A stretch of DNA of 64,000 nt from DSSB01 sp046346845 (GTDB lineage Bacteria > UBA10199 > DSSB01), in contig JAXMHH010000004.1 of assembly GCA_046346845.1 (NCBI GenBank), positions 372,001-436,000 on the forward strand. The letters run 5' to 3'. Positions 51,902-59,186 of this stretch are shown one piece after another. Below the pieces are notes generated by a model. The model did not search any database and was not told the origin of the DNA. It was given only the letters and a program-made list of their open reading frames with translations. Made by a program: the position numbers and the translations under genes. The stretch's first letter is position 1. Each line of letters starts with the position of its first letter.

Positions 51902-52547
51902 ACCTTTTGACAAGATATCCGGGGCCTTCTTGGGGACGGGCATGGGGGATCTGTCGGAGGAGTTTTTCCAAGTCGATCAAGTCCATGGGAGCGACATCGT
52001 GGTCCTCAAGACGCGGGAGGACGCGCGGCGCTTGGCCCGGCGCCCGGCCGACGCGGTCATCTGCGCCGAGTGGGGCATTCCCATCGCGGTTCGCACCGCC
52101 GATTGCGTCCCCATCCTCATCGCCCATCCGAGCCGGGTGATCGCGGTGGTCCACGCCGGCTGGCGCGGGACCGTCGCCGGCATTTTGGAAAAAACCCTCC
52201 AAAAGTTGCGGGAGGAATGGAATCTCCAGCCGGAAGAGCTGGCCTTGGGCATCGGGCCCGCCATCGGTGCGGAATGTTACGAAGTGGGTGAGGAGGTGGC
52301 GGCGGCCTTCCGGGCACGGGGGGAGGAGGCCTTTTTGCGCAAGCACCGAGACGGAAAATACCTTCTGGACCTGAAGGGGGCCAACGCCGCCCAGGCCCTC
52401 AAAATGGGGGTGTTGAAGGGGCGCATCGAGCAGCGGCCCGAGTGCACCCGCTGCGAGCCGGAACGCTTCCATTCCCATCGCGCCGCCCTTGCGCGGGGCG
52501 AGGCAAAGGCCGGGAGAAATTATTCCTGGCTCATGATCTCGCCCTGA
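51888..52547 (+). CDS. pgeF: PgeF/YfiH-type purine-nucleoside phosphorylase/laccase-fold protein
   Basis: 219 residues. The family metal/active-site triad is visible: histidine in VDQVHGSD, cysteine in RTADCVPIL and histidine in VVHAGWRGT. The later signature GPAIGAECYEVGEEV is also present. Family members act as adenosine deaminase/phosphorylase-type enzymes, and the E. coli protein edits peptidoglycan precursors; older names call them polyphenol oxidase or laccase. The start lies inside the rluD-type gene and the end overlaps the convergent tldD by 28 bases. Confidence 0.93.
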   Translation: MIPFEPFDKISGAFLGTGMGDLSEEFFQVDQVHGSDIVVLKTREDARRLARRPADAVICAEWGIPIAVRTADCVPILIAHPSRVIAVVHAGWRGTVAGILEKTLQKLREEWNLQPEELALGIGPAIGAECYEVGEEVAAAFRARGEEAFLRKHRDGKYLLDLKGANAAQALKMGVLKGRIEQRPECTRCEPERFHSHRAALARGEAKAGRNYSWLMISP

Positions 52548-53920
52548 CCTCCGACCGTCAGCTCCGGGATTCGCAGGGTGGGCTGCGCGTCGGCCACCGG
52601 AACCCCCTGGCCATCCTTTCCGCAGGTGCCGAGGCCGAAGCCAAGGTCGTTGCCCACCTTGTCGATGGTCCGCAATACCTCCGGCCCGTTGCCGGTGAGG
52701 GTCGCGTCCCGCACCGGCGTACCCACCTTGCCGTCGCGAATGAGAAAGCCCTCGCTGACCTCGAAGACGAAGTCGCCGTTCACGGTGTTCACCTGGCCGG
52801 AACCCATGCGGGTGACATAGAGGCCCTGAGAAATGCCTTCCAAGATCGAGGCCGGATCGCTGTCTCCGGGGGCGATCATGGTATTGGTCATGCGGACGAT
52901 AGGGCGGTGGCGGTAGGATTCGCGGCGGCCGTTCGCCGTCGAGGCGACGCCGTCCCGTTCGGCATAGCGCCGGTCGTACATGTAGGATTTCAGCACCCCC
53001 TTGTCGATCAGGACATTGCGTCGGGCGGCGGTGCCCTCATCGTCAAAGCGGAAGGAGCCGCGTCTTCCCGGAAGGGTTGGGTCGTCAAGCACCGTGATGA
53101 GCGGATTGGCCACGACTTGGCCGAGCTTGTCCTGGTAGACGGAGAGCCCTTCGCGCGCGAGGTCTGCCTCGAGGCCATGGCCGACGGCCTCGTGGACCAG
53201 GGTGCCGCCGGCCTCGGCGGCGACCACCACGGTCATGGGGCCGGAGGGAGCGAGCGGCGCCTGGAGCATGCGCAGGGCCCGACGGCCCGCGAGGTCGGCC
53301 ACGCTTATGGCCGCATCCCCCGCCAACAGCTCAAAACCCGCGGTCCCTCCCAGGGGTTCATAACCGGTCTGCAATTGGTCGCCCTCGGCGGCGACCGCCT
53401 GGACCACGAAAATTAGGTAATGTTGTAGGTCCTCGCAGAACTCGCCGCGCGAATTGGCGATGCGGACGTGGCGCAGCTGGTCGCGGTAGCTGGTCGTGAC
53501 TTGGCGGATTTTTCCGTCGAGCCCCCAGGCATGGGCATCGGCCTTTTGGAGGAGGCGGATTTTCTCCTCTAGAGTGACGCGGCTGGGGTCTATCTCGATG
53601 ACCTGGCGCCAGGAGGGCGCTTTCGGGCTCATGGCAATGTCTTGAGCCCAGGACTTGGCGCGCAGGGCCTCCGAGAGGGTGTCGGCGAGGGCGAGCAGGC
53701 CTGATTCGCTCAGGTCGTTGGTGTAGGCGTAGGCGGTCCTTCCTTCGTGCAAGACCCGGAGCCCGACCCCCGTGTCGGCGCCGTGCTGGATCTTTTCGAA
53801 GCGTCGCGCCTCCCGCACGATATGGGTGCTGCGGCTCAGTTCCTCGAAGAGCTCCGCGAAGTCGCCGCCGTGGCGGAGGGCGCGGCGCAGGATTTTTGAT
53901 AGATCCATGTTTTCAATCAT
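52520..53920 (-). CDS. tldD: Metalloprotease TldD
   Basis: TldD with TldE degrades unfolded peptides and matures some modified peptides. The 466-residue protein has the zinc motif HEAVGHGLE (HExxxH), the third ligand cysteine region GTCGKDGQGVPV near the end, and the N-terminal RXE-type region (ILRRALRHGGDFAELFEE). Partner TldE/PmbA is not in the window. Two in-frame starts are possible, 53920 and 53908; neither has a clear ribosome site, and I give the longer. Its end converges on pgeF with a 28-base overlap. Confidence 0.93.
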   Translation of the reverse strand: MIENMDLSKILRRALRHGGDFAELFEELSRSTHIVREARRFEKIQHGADTGVGLRVLHEGRTAYAYTNDLSESGLLALADTLSEALRAKSWAQDIAMSPKAPSWRQVIEIDPSRVTLEEKIRLLQKADAHAWGLDGKIRQVTTSYRDQLRHVRIANSRGEFCEDLQHYLIFVVQAVAAEGDQLQTGYEPLGGTAGFELLAGDAAISVADLAGRRALRMLQAPLAPSGPMTVVVAAEAGGTLVHEAVGHGLEADLAREGLSVYQDKLGQVVANPLITVLDDPTLPGRRGSFRFDDEGTAARRNVLIDKGVLKSYMYDRRYAERDGVASTANGRRESYRHRPIVRMTNTMIAPGDSDPASILEGISQGLYVTRMGSGQVNTVNGDFVFEVSEGFLIRDGKVGTPVRDATLTGNGPEVLRTIDKVGNDLGFGLGTCGKDGQGVPVADAQPTLRIPELTVGGQGEIMSQE

Positions 53921-54013
53921 GAAATTTTTATATCAAAAGACGGAAGGAATGGCTAATAATCGCTTGACCTTTCCGGGCCGGATAAGAAAAGACAGGCTTT
54001 CCGAGGAGAATTT

Positions 54014-54874
54014 ATGAAACAACCCAAAATCGCCATCATCGGTGGCAGCGGCCTATATGAAATGGAAGGGCTCAAGGTCCTCGAGGAACGCTCCGTCGAC
54101 ACCCCGTTCGGAGATCCCTCCGACGATTTCGTGATCGGAGAGCTCGAGGGGGTGACCGTGGCCTTTCTGGCGCGTCACTCCAAGGGGCACCGCCTGCTGC
54201 CCAGCGAGCTGAATTTTCGCGCCAATATTTACGCCATCAAAAAACTGGGCTGCGAGCATATCCTCTCGGTGTCCGCCGTGGGTTCTCTCAAGGAAGAGAT
54301 CGAGCCCGGCCATCTGGTCATGGTAGACCAGTTCATCGACCGAACCTTCGCCCGCCACGGGACCTTTTTCGGCGAGGGCATCGTCGCCCACGTCTCCTTC
54401 GCCGATCCGGTCTGCCCGGTCTTGCGGATGAAACTCCACCAATCGGCGTTGGCCGAGCAGGCCGTTTCCAATGAGCGGGGAACCTATGTCTGCATCGAAG
54501 GCCCGATGTTCTCCACCAAGGCCGAGTCCCTCCTGTATCGGCAATGGGGTGCCGACGTGATCGGCATGACCAATCTGCAGGAGGCCAAGCTGGCCCGGGA
54601 GGCCGAACTCTGCTATGCCACGATGGCCCTCTCCACCGATTACGACTGCTGGCACGAGGGGCACGACAGCGTCACCGCCGAACTGGTCATCGCCACCTTG
54701 CAGAAAAACGTCAAAACCGCCCAGCGGGTCTTGCGCAGGGTATTGCCCACGATCGGCCAGACCCGCGATTGCGCCTGCGCCCGGGCCCTGCGCCATGCCA
54801 TCGTGACCAATAAGCTGCTGGTGCCCGAAGACACCAAGAAGAAGCTGAAATTGATCTACGGCAAGAACCTATGA
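54014..54874 (+). CDS. mtnP: S-methyl-5'-thioadenosine phosphorylase
   Basis: Cleaves methylthioadenosine with phosphate in methionine salvage. 286 residues, PNP-fold: IIGGSGLY at the start for phosphate, RHSKGHRLLPSELNFRAN, VSAVGSLKEEI, GTYVCIEGPMFSTKAES and GMTNLQEAKLAREAELCYATMALSTDYDCW. These are the MTAP-type signatures, although the usual proline of MTxPEA is L-Q here. GAGGAG stands six bases before the ATG. It is a stand-alone gene; no other methionine salvage gene is nearby. Confidence 0.93.
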   Translation: MKQPKIAIIGGSGLYEMEGLKVLEERSVDTPFGDPSDDFVIGELEGVTVAFLARHSKGHRLLPSELNFRANIYAIKKLGCEHILSVSAVGSLKEEIEPGHLVMVDQFIDRTFARHGTFFGEGIVAHVSFADPVCPVLRMKLHQSALAEQAVSNERGTYVCIEGPMFSTKAESLLYRQWGADVIGMTNLQEAKLAREAELCYATMALSTDYDCWHEGHDSVTAELVIATLQKNVKTAQRVLRRVLPTIGQTRDCACARALRHAIVTNKLLVPEDTKKKLKLIYGKNL

Positions 54875-55021
54875 GACTGTTGACGAGCCATCACCGCCCG
54901 AAGGTCCTCCGTACTTTCGGAGCCTGCTTCCGGCGACGCGTCGGGCCCGGCTTCCCCGGGCCGCGCGGCGAGTTTCTGGAAACTGCCTCGCTGCCGGTGG
55001 TTCGTCAGCGGATGGTTTAAC

Positions 55022-55378
55022 ATGGTCGAATCGATCGGCTCGTACCTCCGCCGCGAGCGCGAGTTGCGAAAAATATCCCTGGAGGAAGTGGCCGAACAGA
55101 CTCGGGTCAAGATCGATTACCTGCAGGCCATCGAATCCGAGCACTTCGAAAGGCTGCCGGGCATGACTTTCGCCCGCGGTTATCTCAAGGCCTACGCCGC
55201 CTATATCGGGCTGGTCCCCGAGGACGTCTTGCTTCGCTTCGAGGACTTTCTTTCCGGCCTTGCCCGTGACGATCAAGCCAAGCGTCCGCCCGACAATAGC
55301 CGCATGCTCTTGTGGCTGGTGCTCTTGCTGCTCCTGTTCGGGGCGGGTACTATCCTTTTCCTATGGTTGCACAAATAG
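55022..55378 (+). CDS. RodZ-like helix-turn-helix membrane protein, short
   Basis: 118 residues. Residues 3-70 form the RodZ-type HTH_25 domain (SIGSYLRRERELRKISLEEVAEQTRVKIDYLQAIE, LPGMTFARGYLKAYAAYIGL), which in RodZ binds MreB rather than DNA. One membrane helix follows (about 93-114, MLLWLVLLLLLFGAGTILFLWL). The protein then stops after three residues, so the periplasmic domain of full RodZ is absent. The stop overlaps recO by 16 bases. It may be a reduced cell-shape factor or an XRE-type membrane regulator. Confidence 0.85.
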   Translation: MVESIGSYLRRERELRKISLEEVAEQTRVKIDYLQAIESEHFERLPGMTFARGYLKAYAAYIGLVPEDVLLRFEDFLSGLARDDQAKRPPDNSRMLLWLVLLLLLFGAGTILFLWLHK

Positions 55379-56097
55379 CGTTACCCATCCGGGATCAGGC
55401 CTTCTTGCTCCGCTCGGTTCCCTATGGGGACGAGCATCGCATCTTGAGTTTCCTGACCGCCCAGCACGGCCGGGTCGACGCCATCGCCTTGGGCGCCAGG
55501 AACAGCCGCAAGCGCTTTGCGGGGGTCCTGGACTTCCTGCATTGCCTCGAGATCGAGTTCCAAGTGCGGCCCCGCGGCGGCCTGCCACAGCTGTTGCGCT
55601 GCGAGCTGCGGGAGGGATTCGAGGGGGTCCGCGGCGACTACGACGCAACCATGGTTGCATTGAATTGGATCCGTCTCCTGTCGCGGGTCTTGCACGAAGG
55701 ACAGAACGTGGCGGGCCTCTTTGGCCTGCTGCGTGACGGCTTTCATAGCTTGGGCCAGCACCGCTCGGATTGGGTCGACGCGGTGTTTTTGCGCGCGTTG
55801 TTGGGGAGATTGGGTTTTTTTCTGGAACTTTCCCGTTGCCTGCGCTGCCAAAACGCCGTCGGACGCGCCTTTTACTTCTCTCCCGAGGCGGGCGGCCTGC
55901 TTTGCGACCTCTGCCACCCGGGACCCGGGCTTAGGCCCGTGGCGAGGGTCATTCCGGCCCGTTTTTGGGATACGGAAGCTACTTCGGGGGACGGCGACCT
56001 GCTGCTGGCGGTATCCCGGCAGGTCTTCGCCGAGGGTTTCCGGCATTATTTGGGCGTGGAGCTCCGGGAAAAGGAATTCGACGGGGTCCGCGCCTGA
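55363..56097 (+). CDS. recO: DNA repair protein RecO
   Basis: RecO loads RecA with RecF and RecR during gap repair. 244 residues: an N-terminal OB fold (QAFLLRSVPYGDEHRILSFLTAQHGRVDAIALGARNSRKRF), a helical middle and a zinc-finger site with four cysteines (CLRC and CDLC). ATG 55363 overlaps the RodZ-like gene by 16 bases and fits the family start; an earlier in-frame start lies wholly in the upstream gene. It converges on the giant gene 56109-59186 after 11 bases. Confidence 0.92.
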   Translation: MVAQIALPIRDQAFLLRSVPYGDEHRILSFLTAQHGRVDAIALGARNSRKRFAGVLDFLHCLEIEFQVRPRGGLPQLLRCELREGFEGVRGDYDATMVALNWIRLLSRVLHEGQNVAGLFGLLRDGFHSLGQHRSDWVDAVFLRALLGRLGFFLELSRCLRCQNAVGRAFYFSPEAGGLLCDLCHPGPGLRPVARVIPARFWDTEATSGDGDLLLAVSRQVFAEGFRHYLGVELREKEFDGVRA

Positions 56098-56108
56098 GGT
56101 CGGAAAAA

Positions 56109-59100
56109 TTATTTCTTTTTCGGGCGGGTGCCGCGATGGCTCAGGTCCTCGTCCTCGAGGTTGAACTCGAAATCCCCGCCGCGATCGGAATCCTTGAAAT
56201 ACAACTCCAGTTCGATCGGGTCCTTTCCCGTGGTGATCACCTTGGGGGAAAGGGTAAGCGAGGGGAGGCGGAACTTGGCCTTCTGTTTCTGCCCGCCGAC
56301 CTCGAACAGCTGGATCAGCAGGTTGGAGATTTGCGTCGTCCGGCCGCTCTCGTCGGTGGATATTTCCAGGCTGCCCAGGCGCATCTCGCTGTTGACCTTT
56401 TCGTCGGGGATCTTCCCGGACACGGTGCCGATCTTCGGGAAGGTGCCGCGCAGCCAGCCAAAGATCGGGAATTTTGCCCAAATCTTGGCGCTGGCCTCGA
56501 TTCCGGTGAGGGAAAAATTGCTGACCAGTAGCTTGCGGAGCTCGGCCTTGCGGCCGAGATCCGGGTCCGGACGCACGAATTCAAAACTGTTGAGGTCTTG
56601 GATCTCGAGCTTGGCCGACTCGATGTCCATTTCGGTCTTGATCGCGGACCCGTTGTACATCTTCTTGATCTCCTCCTTGCGAAGGGAGGGATCGTCTTTG
56701 AAGAGGAGTTGGGAAAATAGTCCGGTGATCTTGAGCTCGCCCGGTTTTCCGCTGTCGGTAAGCTTGTGCAGGTTGATATGTTCGGGGGTGATTTCCAAGA
56801 CGCCGGCGCCTTTGATTCCGATGTCTTTCAAGGTTCCTTCGATGGAGAAGCCCTTGACGCCGAGCTCGAGGAGCGGGACTTGGACTTCTTTGATGTTGAG
56901 GTCCAGGTTGCCGGAGACCTTTCCCTTGAGCGAGGTCTCAGTCTTTTCCAATTGGATCCGGCCGTCGGTGACCTTGGACTCTCCCAGTTCCGCCCGTGTG
57001 ATGTGTCCCGACTTGAGGGTCGCCTTCTTGACGTTGACGTCGATCAGGTAGCGATCGACGGGTTTTCCGCTGGTTCCCGAGGGCGGAAAATCGACTTCCA
57101 GGTTGAATTGGCTCTCGCCCAGTTCCGTGTCGGCCATCAGGAATTCGCCGAACTGGGGATGCGTGACTGAGAAATTCTTCACTTCTCCCGAAAAATTGAT
57201 TTTGGTGGCCACCTTGTCGCCGCCCGGGTCCTTTTTGTAGGTCAGTTCGAAGCTGCTCAGCTTGCTGTTGCCGGCGGTGTGGAATTCGTAGCCCTCTTTC
57301 GGGTTTTTGTAGTCGATCTTTCCGCCGCTGACCGTATTCGTCATGCCGACCTGGATGCGGTCTTTCTTCCCAAGGTCGACCACGACCGAACCTACCACCC
57401 CGTCGTCGATCACCACACCCGCTTCGTTTTGCTGTACGGAGATGTTTTTCCCGTTGAGGCCGGCGATATTGAAGATGGGACCTTCCTCTCCGCGGCTCAC
57501 CTTGATCTCCTGGATCGAGCTCTTCCCGGTGCTCGCCTTGATCTTGGTGGAGGTGTCCTCGACGGTGATTCCGTCGGTCTCGAGGCCGGTGAAGGTGAAG
57601 GACTTCGTCCCGTTGACGACGGCCGACTTGATGACCGGTTTCTTGAGGGTGGCTTTGAGGCCGCGGTCCGGCTGTTCGAAGCTCAGTTCCTCCGCCTCGA
57701 TCCCGGTGATGCGGATGTCGCCGAGCAGCTTGTCGAGGAAGGCCGAGTGGTCCTTGCCCGGAGTGAGCGCGGCCACCGCCGCCGCTTCCATTTCCAGCTC
57801 GTCCAGCACGTCACCCAGATTGCGGTGGTCGCGGTCGGCGATCTCCTGGGCCTTCTTTTTGCGCTCGGCCTTCTTTTCGCAGTCCGACTTGAGGTCGTCG
57901 TAGGTCTTGGGGGCGCTGGCGAATTCTTTATTGATTTCCTTGAGCGGAGGGAGGTTGAGGACGACCTTGCCGGCCTTCAAGCCCTTGGCGGAGAGGGTAT
58001 AGCCGCCTTGGTTGAAGCGAAAATTGGGGATATCGCCCAATTCGATCTCGACGACCAATCCTTTGGCATCGCCTTTTACCTTGATGCGGTTGAGGGCCTT
58101 GTCGCCCAGCTCGAGATGGCCGCGCCCGCCCAGGGGGATGGAGGTTTTGCGAAACCGTAGTTCGGCCGAGAGATTGTCCGGGTTGAGCCAATCGATGAGG
58201 GAGGGCAGGCCGTTGATCGAATTGGGGCGGACGTATTGCGCCCCCGGCAGCTTGTCGTAGCAGCTGTCGGCCAGCACCCAATCGGGATTGTGGGGGCGGG
58301 GCATGGGGAAGAAGCGCAGCAGGCGGTCGAGCCGACGGGGGAATTGGTAGGGCTCGACCCCCAGGTCGGTGTAGGTCTTTTTGTCCAAGATGCCCCAGGC
58401 CTTCAGCATGTTTTCGCTGATATCGAAGGTGATCCCGGGACCCTCGTCGTAGAGCCAGCCGATGGGCCGCATGATCAAGCGGCTGGATTTTTCCGAATAG
58501 GGTACCGACTTGCCGATCGGAGTGTCAAAGCTGGCGTTGGCGGCGTCGCGGAAGTCCTTTCCGCTCTCGAAGGGGTCTTCCTTGTCGACGTGCAGCGCCC
58601 CCTCGTCGTTCTTGTTGAGCGGGTGGGTCAGGTAAAAGCCGTTGATGCGGCTGCCCAGACGTCCGGGGAATTTCTTGTACTGGGCCCAAAAACGGTTCAG
58701 CTCGCTGTAGGTCTTGCCCTCGACGGGACGGACCTCGAGGTGGACGTCGGCCAAGGTCCCGGCCTCGAATTGGTTTTTGCATTTCTCCTTGCCCGCGTCG
58801 TAGCGATCTTTGCGGACGACTTCGGAATATCGGCAGCCCTTTTGGCCACCGTTCACGGTGAGGTCGTTCAGGTCCACGTCCATCGAATCGATCGCCATCA
58901 GGATATCCAGGATCAACTGCCCGGTGTCACTGGGTTTCCACGGCCGCGGCGGGACGGGCGCCGGGGGATTCGAGGCCCAGCTTGGCTTGGGACCGAACAG
59001 CTTCGGAAACGTCAGGGTCGAAGAGGGCAGGTAGGTGCCGCCGATCGAAAGGCCGCCGTTTGGGATGAAGCTGGAGACGAGCGGGTCGGTGACCAGCCAT

Positions 59101-59186
59101 TGGGGCTTGGCAAAGACGAAAGGCTCTTGGTCTTCGGATAAGGGCGAGAACCTCAGGCGAATCTCAGGGGCCTTGGGAGGCGTCAT
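56109..59186 (-). CDS. Giant beta-rich protein, downstream partner, 1025 aa
   Basis: Unrecognised. From about residue 330 on, the protein is a long succession of short strands with alternating hydrophobic and polar residues (KGLVVEIELGDIPNF, AGKVVLNLPPL, KIGTVSGKIPDEKVNSEMRLGSLEIS). This style matches AsmA/TamB-like beta-groove proteins that span the periplasm, although no signature lets me assign the family. A helical, lysine-rich insert lies at about 415-460. The N-terminal 330 residues are richer in Pro and aromatics and have three cysteines. There is no signal peptide, which is odd for such a protein. It overlaps the upstream gene by ATGA, so the two are co-translated, probably as subunits of one assembly. 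Confidence 0.82.
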   Translation of the reverse strand: MTPPKAPEIRLRFSPLSEDQEPFVFAKPQWLVTDPLVSSFIPNGGLSIGGTYLPSSTLTFPKLFGPKPSWASNPPAPVPPRPWKPSDTGQLILDILMAIDSMDVDLNDLTVNGGQKGCRYSEVVRKDRYDAGKEKCKNQFEAGTLADVHLEVRPVEGKTYSELNRFWAQYKKFPGRLGSRINGFYLTHPLNKNDEGALHVDKEDPFESGKDFRDAANASFDTPIGKSVPYSEKSSRLIMRPIGWLYDEGPGITFDISENMLKAWGILDKKTYTDLGVEPYQFPRRLDRLLRFFPMPRPHNPDWVLADSCYDKLPGAQYVRPNSINGLPSLIDWLNPDNLSAELRFRKTSIPLGGRGHLELGDKALNRIKVKGDAKGLVVEIELGDIPNFRFNQGGYTLSAKGLKAGKVVLNLPPLKEINKEFASAPKTYDDLKSDCEKKAERKKKAQEIADRDHRNLGDVLDELEMEAAAVAALTPGKDHSAFLDKLLGDIRITGIEAEELSFEQPDRGLKATLKKPVIKSAVVNGTKSFTFTGLETDGITVEDTSTKIKASTGKSSIQEIKVSRGEEGPIFNIAGLNGKNISVQQNEAGVVIDDGVVGSVVVDLGKKDRIQVGMTNTVSGGKIDYKNPKEGYEFHTAGNSKLSSFELTYKKDPGGDKVATKINFSGEVKNFSVTHPQFGEFLMADTELGESQFNLEVDFPPSGTSGKPVDRYLIDVNVKKATLKSGHITRAELGESKVTDGRIQLEKTETSLKGKVSGNLDLNIKEVQVPLLELGVKGFSIEGTLKDIGIKGAGVLEITPEHINLHKLTDSGKPGELKITGLFSQLLFKDDPSLRKEEIKKMYNGSAIKTEMDIESAKLEIQDLNSFEFVRPDPDLGRKAELRKLLVSNFSLTGIEASAKIWAKFPIFGWLRGTFPKIGTVSGKIPDEKVNSEMRLGSLEISTDESGRTTQISNLLIQLFEVGGQKQKAKFRLPSLTLSPKVITTGKDPIELELYFKDSDRGGDFEFNLEDEDLSHRGTRPKKK

